A stretch of DNA of 64,000 bases from JAFAXD01 sp963816775 (GTDB taxonomy: Bacteria; Pseudomonadota; Alphaproteobacteria; Rhizobiales; Xanthobacteraceae), in the NCBI GenBank assembly GCA_963816775.1, contig CAWFLX010000008.1:58779-122778 (forward strand), in the 5' to 3' direction. The notes beneath the pieces are model-generated. The model had not been told where the DNA came from. It did no database searches and saw nothing but the letters and a program-made list of their open reading frames with translations. Each line of letters begins with the position of its first letter. Within the stretch, counting starts at the first letter, position 1. Made by a program: the position numbers and the translations under genes. Below are positions 18,313 through 26,615 of the stretch, piece after piece.

Positions 18313-18503
18313 TCCGGATCTTCAAGTGCTGTGCCCGCCGGGTCAGCAAGCGGATCGGTGAAATCGCGGCCGGCGGTCCTGCGCTGGCGATTGAACCTTG
18401 TGCGCGACTATTACAACTCGCTTTACGCCAGCGGCTGCATCGAAACGCAGGCCAACCACGAACGACCGCAGCACAAAGGGTGACGGTCGGCGAGGAGACT
18501 AGA

Positions 18504-20912
18504 GTGAGCCTCCATTCAGCAAATTCAGGATCAGAGTTGCGCTCGGGCGACGGTGGTGCATTGTGGCAGGACGCAAAGAGTGCGCTGGCACGTCTCTGGC
18601 AGGGGGTTCTCGATTTAGTGCTGATCCTGTGGGTCGTACGCGCGCCGTTCGGAGGCGTGCTCCTGGGATTTCTGATCATCGCCAAAACACCACAGGCTGA
18701 GGACCTCCTGATCCCGGTGGCGGACAGCAATCCACTCGGCATCGTCGTCTTTCTGATCCTTCATTTCGTTCTTTGGGCAACGCCCACGCACTATTCGGCG
18801 AGGCTCCTTCTCAACGACGATCGACGGTTCCGCCTCTACATGCGATCGCACAAATCCCGCTTTGGCAAGTTATCGGAACTCTGGGTTCCTCGCTTGCTTG
18901 GACTCGCAACATTTTTTGTCATGGGGCTAAGCGCCGTCCGCGCCATAAGGAATTTGCCAATCATCTTGGATCAACGCGTCATCACCGCCGCCGAAGGCAA
19001 CCTTCTTTGGTTTATCGCATGGTCGCTGGTTTTTGCGCTCTTATTTCTGTGGTACGTCGTGAAACGAAGGGCTATGGCCCGTTCATCGATCGTCAGCAGA
19101 GCCGAAGCTACGGCGACCAAGGCGCGGCCGGTGCTAGACCGCTTGGAAGTCGGAACGGCTGGTTCGGCTCGCTCGCTTTCTTCCGATTACGCGCAAGAAG
19201 GCAGTCTCGGGCGCCTGCTTTTGATTGCCGAATTTTGTTTGTTCGTGTTCGCACTTCTACTCGGGCCGAGCCAAGTTGCGGAATGGCTGCCGCGCGCTTA
19301 CGCCATCCCTCTCGTGCTCGGGGGATGGCTGCCGATACTGACGTATTTGTCTGCTCTAGGACGCCGCCTACGGGCGCCCCTGATCGTTGGGGTGGTGTTT
19401 GTCATTGTAACCTTGACGGTATGGCTCGGAAACAATCATGACGTGCGAACCATCGAAACGGACGCCGGCGCCGTCGTGCCGGCTCGGCTAAAATTCGACG
19501 AAGCGGTGCACTTGTGGATGCGCGCCAACGGTTGCGAGGCGACGCCAGCGAGTTGTCCGCGGCCAATCATCATCGCAGCCGCCGGCGGGGCTAGCCGTGC
19601 CGGCTTTTTCACGGCGAGCGTCATCGGGCAGTTGTTCGACAAGGCGGAGAAGCACGGCCTCGACGCGGTTTCGGTTCGTAACCGCCTGTTTGCGATTTCG
19701 AGCGTGTCCGGCAGCTCCCTAGGTGTCGTCATGACGACCACTGCGCTTGCCGCGGGCGGCCCCAACATGCAAATGCCTTGCCCATCGACCGCCGTGCCAC
19801 TGTGGTACGGCGACCAAATAAAAAACTGGCGAGGATGCCTGGAAGCGTTGATGGCGGGGGACTTCCTCACGCCCACCTTCATAGGCCTGACGTTCCAAGA
19901 TGTCCTGCCGCTCAATCTCTGGATCGACCGTGCGGTACTGTTGGAGACGTCATGGGAGCGCCGCTTCGCCGACATCGTCGGACGGCGCACGAGCAATGGA
20001 ACGGTACCGGACTGTCCAGCCAACTTAGGATGCCCATTTTTGCAGCTGCGGCCAACCCAGGATCGCTGGCTTCCACTCCTGGTCCTCAATGGTACGTCGG
20101 CCGGTACTGGTCAGCGTGTGGTCACAACTCTGCTTGACGATAGTTACATCGCGCAGCCGGGGCGCTGCCCGATACATACAGAAACGTCATTCTGCCCACT
20201 CTTCATGGAGACGTTTTATTTTCATGATCTTCTAAATGGCACTGCTGGTGCGGCAGAGCCGCCGTCGGGGAAAGAGCCTTCGCGAAAGCTCATCGACGTC
20301 CGGCTCAGCACTGCTGCTCATAATTCCGCGAGGTTCCCGCTAATCTCACCACCCGGCGGCATACGAAATCGGGACCACCATCTCGTGGACCGGATTGTCG
20401 ACGGAGGGTATTTCGAGAATTACGGGGTTTTGACCGCTGAAGAGCTCGTGGCCGCTATACAGGCCGTGGAGCCCAAGCTCGTGCCGTTCGTCATCATCGT
20501 TTCCAACGACCCCGGCATTCCGCTCGATCCCAACGAGATGCCGCAGAGCGCCGGCGCGGCTACGTTTTTCTCGGAGCTGGCCACTCCGGTCGCGGCGGTT
20601 ACTCACGCGCGTAATGCGCGGGGCAATCTCGGTATCGCATATCTGCGCGCTGCGCTAAGGCCGCAAGCGGCGGGCGCGTGCAACGTCGCAACGGCGCACA
20701 TACGCGTTTGGCCACAGGGGGACGTCGAAGCCACGCGAGAGTGCGACCGCAAACTGACCGGGAGATCTCGAGCCGTATCTATGAGTTGGTGGTTGTCGAC
20801 GCCAGTCCAACTGCGTCTCGTCGAAGAGTTAGACGAGCGAAGCTGCAACCGATCCGAATTCGATAACATTTGGAAAGCTCTCAATATGAAGTCGGTGTGC
20901 GCTTCAGAATAA
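18504..20912 (+). CDS. Membrane-anchored patatin-like phospholipase
   Basis: 802 residues. The GTG at 18504 follows GAGGAG at 18492-18497 and is preferred to a GTG at 18480. The N-terminal 340 residues hold several hydrophobic spans (FGGVLLGFLIIA, GIVVFLILHFVLWA, LLWFIAWSLVFALLFLWYVV, LIVGVVFVIVTLTVWLG). The catalytic part begins near 350: oxyanion-type glycines AAAGGASRAGFF, nucleophile Ser405 in G-S-S-L-G, and Asp633 in VDGGYFENYG. Together these give the patatin Ser-Asp dyad. It should release fatty acids from membrane lipids. Position downstream of a fatty-acid-dioxygenase-like fusion suggests it supplies that enzyme. Confidence 0.85.
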   Translation: MSLHSANSGSELRSGDGGALWQDAKSALARLWQGVLDLVLILWVVRAPFGGVLLGFLIIAKTPQAEDLLIPVADSNPLGIVVFLILHFVLWATPTHYSARLLLNDDRRFRLYMRSHKSRFGKLSELWVPRLLGLATFFVMGLSAVRAIRNLPIILDQRVITAAEGNLLWFIAWSLVFALLFLWYVVKRRAMARSSIVSRAEATATKARPVLDRLEVGTAGSARSLSSDYAQEGSLGRLLLIAEFCLFVFALLLGPSQVAEWLPRAYAIPLVLGGWLPILTYLSALGRRLRAPLIVGVVFVIVTLTVWLGNNHDVRTIETDAGAVVPARLKFDEAVHLWMRANGCEATPASCPRPIIIAAAGGASRAGFFTASVIGQLFDKAEKHGLDAVSVRNRLFAISSVSGSSLGVVMTTTALAAGGPNMQMPCPSTAVPLWYGDQIKNWRGCLEALMAGDFLTPTFIGLTFQDVLPLNLWIDRAVLLETSWERRFADIVGRRTSNGTVPDCPANLGCPFLQLRPTQDRWLPLLVLNGTSAGTGQRVVTTLLDDSYIAQPGRCPIHTETSFCPLFMETFYFHDLLNGTAGAAEPPSGKEPSRKLIDVRLSTAAHNSARFPLISPPGGIRNRDHHLVDRIVDGGYFENYGVLTAEELVAAIQAVEPKLVPFVIIVSNDPGIPLDPNEMPQSAGAATFFSELATPVAAVTHARNARGNLGIAYLRAALRPQAAGACNVATAHIRVWPQGDVEATRECDRKLTGRSRAVSMSWWLSTPVQLRLVEELDERSCNRSEFDNIWKALNMKSVCASE

Positions 20913-21042
20913 ACAGCGTCGCTAAATCGCGCTCGCGTTGAAACCGATACGCTGAGCCGCGACCGGCAGAGTTTGTCCGCAGCGTGGACATCGCCTCGCC
21001 TGGGGTTGCGCTCGAGGTGAGGCCGGAGCAGCGTTACGGGTG

Positions 21043-21065
21043 GCGGACGCCGCAAGAGCGTCCGC
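21043..21065. promoter_or_regulatory. Inverted repeat just upstream of the PhyH gene
   Basis: GCGGACGC and GCGTCCGC form 8-bp perfect arms with a 7-base spacer. They end three bases before the GGAGGG ribosome site of the gene at 21081. It may be an operator or a translation-control hairpin. Confidence 0.4.
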
Positions 21066-21080
21066 ACGGAGGGAAGCGCC

Positions 21081-21923
21081 ATGAACAAGCACCCGCTGCG
21101 CCCCGTCACCAAGGACGACGTCGCCCGCTTCAGGGAGGACGGCGCAATCTGCGTTCGCAACGTGTTCGACCGCGAATGGTGCGAGCGCATGAACGGCGCG
21201 GTCGAGCGGCTGCTGCTCAATCCCGGCAATCGCGCGCGCGAAGCGACCAAGGCGGGCGATCCCGGACGTTTCCACATGAATGTCTTCATGTGGCGGTGGG
21301 ATCCCGATTTCCGCGATTTCGCGCTCCACTCCCCTCTGCCTGAACTGGCCGCCAGCCTGATGGAGCAGGACAGAGTTTCGCTGTTCTACGACCAGGCGTT
21401 CATCAAGGAGCCAGGCACGCGCGAAGTCACGCAGTGGCATCAGGACCTGCCCTACTGGCCGGCGCTCGGCAACGACATCGTTTCGCTATGGGTCGCGCTG
21501 ACGCCGGTGACGGTCGCGGGCAGCGGCGTCGAATACGTCGCCGGCTCGCATCGCTGGGGCAAGTTCTATCAGGCGATCACGCCGGACAAGGACGCCAAAT
21601 TCACCAATGCGGCCCTCGAACCGTGCCCCGACTTCTCCGAGCTCAAGGATGACCCGAAGTACCGCTTCATCTCCTGGGATTGCGACGCCGGCGACGTCAT
21701 CTGCCATCATCCATTGACGGTGCATGGCGCCGGCGCCAATCCGTTGACGTCGCGCCGCTCGGCCATTTCGATCCGCTACGCCGGGCGCGACGCCCGCTGG
21801 GATCCACGTCCGAACGTCATGAAGTGCGAAGGCGATCCGGATGCCCGTCTCAAGACCGGCGATCCGCTGGTGCTGGACGGCGTGTTTCCGATCGCGTGGG
21901 AGCGCGAGCGCGCGCACGCCTGA
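21081..21923 (+). CDS. Phytanoyl-CoA dioxygenase (PhyH) family Fe(II)/2-oxoglutarate oxygenase
   Basis: 280 residues with a GGAGGG site upstream. The facial triad is visible: His120 and Asp122 in QWHQDLPYW and His215 in LTVHGAGAN, with Arg226 in SRRSAISIRYAGR as the 2-oxoglutarate anchor. Members hydroxylate or demethylate small acids and CoA esters. It is followed at once by a full TRAP transporter (binding protein, small and large permease) and an IclR gene on the other strand, so it probably acts on the imported organic acid. Confidence 0.88.
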   Translation: MNKHPLRPVTKDDVARFREDGAICVRNVFDREWCERMNGAVERLLLNPGNRAREATKAGDPGRFHMNVFMWRWDPDFRDFALHSPLPELAASLMEQDRVSLFYDQAFIKEPGTREVTQWHQDLPYWPALGNDIVSLWVALTPVTVAGSGVEYVAGSHRWGKFYQAITPDKDAKFTNAALEPCPDFSELKDDPKYRFISWDCDAGDVICHHPLTVHGAGANPLTSRRSAISIRYAGRDARWDPRPNVMKCEGDPDARLKTGDPLVLDGVFPIAWERERAHA

Positions 21924-21966
21924 GCGTGTGCCGATGCCATTCAACGATAACGGGAGGGAACCGTCG

Positions 21967-22971
21967 ATGCACAAGTCTCTGCTCACGGCCGCCGCAATCG
22001 CGGCGCTGTCCTTAGCCTCCAGCGCAAGCGCGCAGGAGAAGCTCAAGTTCGCCGTGTTCACGCCCGAAGCCGAGATGACCCATCAGGTCGTGATGAAGCC
22101 TTGGGCGGAGCGGGTGAGCAAGGAATCGGGCGGCACCCTCGACATCCAGACGTTTCCGAACGGGGCACTCGGCCGCAATCCAGGCCTGCAGAGCAAGATG
22201 CTGCAGGACGGAGTGGCCGACATCGCCTGGGTCATCCCCTCCTACACGCCGGGCGTTTATCTCGACGACGACGTGTTCGAGCTGCCGAACATCATTCAGA
22301 ACTCGGTCGAAGGCTCGCTCAGCGCCTGGCATCTGCTGCAGAAGGGCATGCTGCGGGGCTACGACCAGTACTACATGATCGGGCTGTTCACCTCTTCGCC
22401 GTACACGTTCCACACCAACTTCCCGGTGCGGAAGGCGGAAGACCTCAAGGGCAAGAAGATCCGCGCCGTCGGCGCGATCTCGACCGAGTCGGTCAAGGCG
22501 CTGGGCGCGGTGCCCGAAGGCATGCCGTTTCCGCAGCTTCCGGAAGCGATCTCGCGCGGCGTGATCGACGGCACGACCGGTCATCCGATCGCCGTTTACG
22601 ACTTCGGCGTGTCGCGCGTCACCAACAGCCACTACCTGGGCAAGATCGGAGCGGTAACGCTCGGCATCTTCATGAACAAGGCGAAGTTCGATAGCCTGCC
22701 GCCGGCCGCCAAAGCCGCGATCGAAAAGAACCGGGGCGAGGCCTTGTCGCGCGCCTTCGGCAAGATGTCGGAAGATCGCAATGACGAGTTGATTGCCGAG
22801 TGGCAGAAGGATCCCAAGCGTCTGGTCACGGTTCCGACCAAAGAGCAGACCGCGGAATGGGACAAGACGTTGGAGCCCGTGGTCGTTCAGTGGGAAGCCA
22901 AGGACGCCCGCAACAAGGCGCTGCTCGACGCCATGCGGCAGGATCTCGCTGCCAGTCGCGCCAACCGATAG
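21967..22971 (+). CDS. dctP: TRAP transporter periplasmic binding protein (DctP family)
   Basis: 334 residues from MHKSLLTAAAIAALSLASS, with GGGAGG upstream and a signal peptide ending near SAQ-EKLKFAVF. DctP features are the helix-loop QVVMKPWAERVSKESGGTLD, DLKGKKIRAVGAISTESVKALGAVP with the Arg that binds the substrate carboxylate, and the C-terminal helical tail. It is the first gene of a dctPQM set and follows the PhyH gene by 43 bases. A carboxylate is expected as substrate. Confidence 0.93.
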   Translation: MHKSLLTAAAIAALSLASSASAQEKLKFAVFTPEAEMTHQVVMKPWAERVSKESGGTLDIQTFPNGALGRNPGLQSKMLQDGVADIAWVIPSYTPGVYLDDDVFELPNIIQNSVEGSLSAWHLLQKGMLRGYDQYYMIGLFTSSPYTFHTNFPVRKAEDLKGKKIRAVGAISTESVKALGAVPEGMPFPQLPEAISRGVIDGTTGHPIAVYDFGVSRVTNSHYLGKIGAVTLGIFMNKAKFDSLPPAAKAAIEKNRGEALSRAFGKMSEDRNDELIAEWQKDPKRLVTVPTKEQTAEWDKTLEPVVVQWEAKDARNKALLDAMRQDLAASRANR

Positions 22972-23002
22972 GATCCACCCGCTAGCATCGGAACTCCGGG
23001 TG

Positions 23003-23542
23003 ATGCCTGCGGGACATTCATCGAGGTCGCTCGCAACGCTCGAGCATGTCGCACTCGTGAGCACGCGCGCGCTGTCGGTGCTCGGTCTGTTCGCGCTGAT
23101 GGTCCTCGCCTTCATCACGCTCGCGAACGGCTTGCTGCGCTGGCTCATCAACCAGCCGATCGCCGGCGTCGTTGACGTAGGCGCCCTCGCGATCGCGATT
23201 GCGGTCGCCTGTTGCATCCCGGTTTCGCTGATGGAGCGCAGCCACATCACGTTTCGGCTGGTTTCTTCGATCAGCCCGCGCCTTGGTCGCTGGCTCGACG
23301 TCTTTGCCGACATCGCGGTGGTGATCGTGCTTGTGTTGATGGCCTGGCAATTCTGGGTCTATGCCGGCGAACTGGCGGCGAGCGGCGAGCGCACCTATGT
23401 GCTCAAAATTCCGGCCGCACCGTTCTGGTACGCCACCGACGTAATCCTCTGGATCGCGGCCGCGGTGCAATGTGTCGTGATCGCGCTGGACATCGGCTAT
23501 CTGACCAGCGGGCAAGCCGCGCCCGAGCGTCCGCAGCACTGA
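23003..23542 (+). CDS. dctQ: TRAP transporter small permease (DctQ family)
   Basis: 179 residues with four hydrophobic spans (ALSVLGLFALMVLAFITLAN, VGALAIAIAVACCIPVSL, ADIAVVIVLVLMAWQF, VILWIAAAVQCVVIAL), as expected for DctQ. A GTG at 22,999-23,001 region does not improve the start, so the ATG at 23003 is chosen. It lies 31 bases after dctP and 6 bases before dctM. Confidence 0.9.
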   Translation: MPAGHSSRSLATLEHVALVSTRALSVLGLFALMVLAFITLANGLLRWLINQPIAGVVDVGALAIAIAVACCIPVSLMERSHITFRLVSSISPRLGRWLDVFADIAVVIVLVLMAWQFWVYAGELAASGERTYVLKIPAAPFWYATDVILWIAAAVQCVVIALDIGYLTSGQAAPERPQH

Positions 23543-23548
23543 TCCGCC

Positions 23549-24883
23549 ATGGGCCCGCTCGAGATCGGCGGCTTCGGCATCCTGGCGCTGTTCGCCCTGA
23601 TGCTGTTTCAGGTGCCGATCGGCTTCGCGATGATCATCGTGGGCGTCGTCGGCTTCGCGCTGCAGTCCGGATGGGGCCCGGCCGTCACGCTTCTGGTCAA
23701 CGAGCCGGTCGGCATCCTCTCGAGCGCCGATCTCGCAACCGTACCGCTGTTCCTGTTGATGGGAACATTCGCCAGTGTCGCCGGATTTTCCACCGACCTC
23801 TACAATCTCGCCTCGGCTTTTCTCGGTCATCGCCGCGGCGGGCTGGCCTACGCCACCATCGGAGGTAGCGCCGCCTTCGGGGTCGTGTGCGGGTCGTCGA
23901 CCGCGACAGCTGCGACCTTCGCCAAGGCCGCGTTGCCGGAAATGCTCAAGCGCGGATACTCGCCGGCGTTCTCGACCGGCACGATCGCGGCGGGCGGGAC
24001 GCTCAAATCGCTGATCCCGCCGTCGATCGTGATGATCCTCTATTGCATCGTCTCCAAGGCCTTCATCCTCGATCTGTTTCGTGCAGCAATCTTGCCGGCG
24101 GTGGTGGCTGTGGCCGTCAACCTGCTTGCGATCACAATCATGGTGCGCATCGAGCCAAAGGCCGCGCCGGTGGGCGCGCGCATTGCGTGGCCGGCGCGCT
24201 GGGCGGCGCTCAAAGCCGCGGCGCCAGTCCTGCTGCTGATGATCGCCGTGTTCGGCGGCCTCTACAGCGGCATTTTCACCGTCACCGAAGCGGCGTCGGT
24301 CGCGGCCGTGCTGTCGCTCCTGTTCGCGCTCGCGCGGCGCCGCCTTAACTGGACGACGCTCTGGCAGGGCTTGCGGGAATCCGCGGCGGCGACCGGCATG
24401 ATCTACGTCATGATCATGGGCGCACTCATATTCACCTACTTTCTCAATCTCGGCCGCGTGCCCGAGGCGTTCGTCGGATGGATCGCGCATCTCGATCTGC
24501 CGCCGCTCGCCATCGTGACGGCGTTGCTAGTCGCCTATCTGGTCCTGGGCGCGGTGTTCGACGAGATTTCCGCGATGCTGATCACGCTGCCGCTGGTGCT
24601 GCCGGTAATTCAGAAGCTCGCCCTCACCCTGATGCCGGGGGTTTCGGCCGAGATGGTGGCGATCTGGTGGGGGATCATCAACGTCGTGATCATCGAGCTC
24701 GGCATGATCATCCCGCCGATCGGGATCATCGTCTTCATCCTGCACGGCCTGGCGCCGCAGATCTCGATCCGCACGATCTATCGCGGGGTCACACCGTTCA
24801 TCGCCGCGGACCTCGTGCTGCTCGGCTTGTTGACGTTGTTTCCGGTTATTTCGCTGTGGCTGCCGCGGGTTCTGCCGAGCTGA
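23549..24883 (+). CDS. dctM: TRAP transporter large permease (DctM family)
   Basis: 444 residues, about 12 hydrophobic helices. Typical DctM segments are DLATVPLFLLMGTFASVAG, GGLAYATIGGSAAFGVVCGS and AAGGTLKSLIPPS. This is the sodium-coupled translocating subunit. The last 106 bases overlap the 3' end of the convergent IclR gene. Confidence 0.94.
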   Translation: MGPLEIGGFGILALFALMLFQVPIGFAMIIVGVVGFALQSGWGPAVTLLVNEPVGILSSADLATVPLFLLMGTFASVAGFSTDLYNLASAFLGHRRGGLAYATIGGSAAFGVVCGSSTATAATFAKAALPEMLKRGYSPAFSTGTIAAGGTLKSLIPPSIVMILYCIVSKAFILDLFRAAILPAVVAVAVNLLAITIMVRIEPKAAPVGARIAWPARWAALKAAAPVLLLMIAVFGGLYSGIFTVTEAASVAAVLSLLFALARRRLNWTTLWQGLRESAAATGMIYVMIMGALIFTYFLNLGRVPEAFVGWIAHLDLPPLAIVTALLVAYLVLGAVFDEISAMLITLPLVLPVIQKLALTLMPGVSAEMVAIWWGIINVVIIELGMIIPPIGIIVFILHGLAPQISIRTIYRGVTPFIAADLVLLGLLTLFPVISLWLPRVLPS

Positions 24884-25725
24884 CGCAGCCCGGTCTCCGG
24901 CTGCGTGGACCGCTTGCCCAACGTTCGGGGAAATCCGGACGCGCGCCGATCGTCGACCTCGCCGGCGATCCGGCTCGCCAGCGCCAAAAGCGGGGCGAGG
25001 AAGCGTTGCTGCGCTTCCTCCATGGTCAGCGCGGACGCAATCCATATCATCGATACGCACCCGAGCAGGCGTTCGCCGCGGATCGCGACCGAGATGCCGG
25101 ATGTCTTGGGATTGATCTCACGGTCCTGCAGTGCGTAGCCCTTTGCGCGGACGTCGCGCAGAAGCGCCGGCAAGCGGCGTTCGTCGTAACGGTCTTCGGA
25201 CGCTGACGAATGGCCGAGCATGTCCAAGATGGTGCGGCGCTCGTTCTCCGGGCAGAAGGCCAGGTAGGCACGACCGGCCGCCGTGCGCAGCATCGGCAGG
25301 CGCCGTCCAACCATGCCGTAGTCGATCGAAAGCGAACTCGCCGGATGCGTGGTCTCGCGGATCAGCATGCGCCCTTCTTCGAACGTCATCAGCGCGACCG
25401 GCCAAACATGCGCGGCGGTGAACGCAGCCATGAGTGGCGCCGCGATACCGGTGATCCACTCATCGTCGACGAATCCGTCGCTGAGCGTACGCACCTTGCC
25501 AGCGAGACAAAACCGGTCTGCCGCACCACTGCGCGCCACGAAGCCCGAACGCTCCAGTGTCTCAAGCAACCGGTATACCGTGGGGCGCGGCAGCTGCGTC
25601 TCTCGCGCCAGTTCCACCACGGAGGCAACCTTGTGCCGGTTCATCGCAGCGAGCACGGCCAAGCCGCGTTCGAGCGCCCTCACCCCGCGCGTTTCGCCGC
25701 GACCGCTTCCATCCCTGCGCGCCAT
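24778..25725 (-). CDS. IclR-family transcriptional regulator
   Basis: About 315 residues from MARRDGSGRGETRGVRALERG. The winged helix-turn-helix is VVELARETQLPRPTVYRLLETLERSGFV, given here in parts: ELARETQLPRPTVYRLL then ETLERSGFV. It is followed by the effector domain (LPMLRTAAGRAYLAFCPENE, GISVAIRG). The start at 25725 is preferred because codons further upstream fall in a repeated hairpin element. The C-terminus is about 45 residues longer than usual and overlaps dctM, so the last part may have been gained by loss of an earlier stop. It probably controls the convergent TRAP-PhyH set or the VOC-led genes. Confidence 0.88.
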   Translation of the reverse strand: MARRDGSGRGETRGVRALERGLAVLAAMNRHKVASVVELARETQLPRPTVYRLLETLERSGFVARSGAADRFCLAGKVRTLSDGFVDDEWITGIAAPLMAAFTAAHVWPVALMTFEEGRMLIRETTHPASSLSIDYGMVGRRLPMLRTAAGRAYLAFCPENERRTILDMLGHSSASEDRYDERRLPALLRDVRAKGYALQDREINPKTSGISVAIRGERLLGCVSMIWIASALTMEEAQQRFLAPLLALASRIAGEVDDRRASGFPRTLGKRSTQPETGLRQLGRTRGSHSEITGNNVNKPSSTRSAAMNGVTPR

Positions 25726-25754
25726 CTTGGGTCCTCGGTTCGGGCCTGCGTGCG

Positions 25755-25921
25755 CTGGTGTCCCGATTCCGAAGTTCGCACTGCTTTGCCGCACGCTCTG
25801 ATGCGAACTTCGGAATCAAAGGGACACCAGCAAATTAATGATTCTAGTGTGGTTTTTGGATTTGAAGTTCCTATGCGAGCTTGCGGCCAAAGTAGTAGGA
25901 ACTTCAAATCCACCACACTAG
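25755..25921. repeat. Double-hairpin intergenic repeat, copy 1 (167 bp)
   Basis: Two adjacent hairpins. The first has arms CTGGTGTCCC and ATTCCGAAGTTCGCA (25755-25780) pairing with 25802-25830. The second has CTAGTGTGG and GGATTTGAAGTTCCTA (25844-25873) pairing with 25896-25921. A second copy of equal length lies at 30538-30704; bases differ in the outer arms but pairing is preserved. It separates the IclR and VOC genes. Confidence 0.85.
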
Positions 25922-26018
25922 CTGATTGTCCACTGTGCGGACATCGAGTCAAGCGTGCTAGCGCGGGCCCGGCGCGCATGGCTAGCGTGGCATCAGACAA
26001 ACAAGGGAGGACGCCGCC

Positions 26019-26600
26019 ATGCAGCAAGCCACTGCGAAAGCGCAGGAGACTGCGCAGCGTATCCCGCTGAGCATGAGCCACATTGGCCTCTATGTTCACG
26101 ATCTGCCGCGGATGGAGCAATTCTACACGGGCGTGCTCGGCTTCACGGTCACCGATCGCGGCAAGGTGCGCGGCGCCGACATCGTATTCACCAGTTGGGA
26201 CCCCAAAGATCACCACCAGGTCGCGTTGGTGAGCGGACGGCCGAAGGACCTCGCCTTCAACCACATCAACCAGATTTCGTTTCGTGTCGCCGCGGTCGAG
26301 GATCTTCAGGCGGTATGGCGGCGCGTCAAGGACGCACCGGGCGTCAGCGATCTGCGCCCGATGGACCACGGCAATGCCTGGTCGCTCTATTTCCGCGATC
26401 CCGAGGGCAATCGCCTCGAAGTGTTTTGCGACACGCAGTGGTACATCGAGCAGCCGTGCCTCGAAGACCTCGACTTGTCGCTGCCGGCCGACCAGATCCG
26501 GGCCAAATCCGACGCATTCTGCCGCAAAGCGCCCGGCTTCAAGCCGATCGCGCAGTACCAGGCGGAGATCGCCGCCAAGATGGGCGTGAAGCAATCCTGA
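26019..26600 (+). CDS. VOC-family (extradiol dioxygenase/glyoxalase fold) protein
   Basis: 193 residues with AAGGGAGG upstream. The metal-binding set of a type I extradiol dioxygenase is visible: His21 (SHIGLYV), His82 (NHINQISFRV) and Glu134 (NRLEVFCD). It is close to the single-domain size plus a short C-terminal tail. It is followed 15 bases later by an MhpA-like hydroxylase, the usual pairing in which the hydroxylase makes a catechol and the VOC enzyme opens the ring. The exact substrate is unknown. Confidence 0.85.
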   Translation: MQQATAKAQETAQRIPLSMSHIGLYVHDLPRMEQFYTGVLGFTVTDRGKVRGADIVFTSWDPKDHHQVALVSGRPKDLAFNHINQISFRVAAVEDLQAVWRRVKDAPGVSDLRPMDHGNAWSLYFRDPEGNRLEVFCDTQWYIEQPCLEDLDLSLPADQIRAKSDAFCRKAPGFKPIAQYQAEIAAKMGVKQS

Positions 26601-26615
26601 TGGTGTGAGGCTGCC

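Noticed and set aside
23018..24490. 490-codon minus-strand frame
   Set aside because: It is antisense to dctQ and dctM, and its composition (Asp/Arg/His-rich, repetitive) is typical of a shadow frame.
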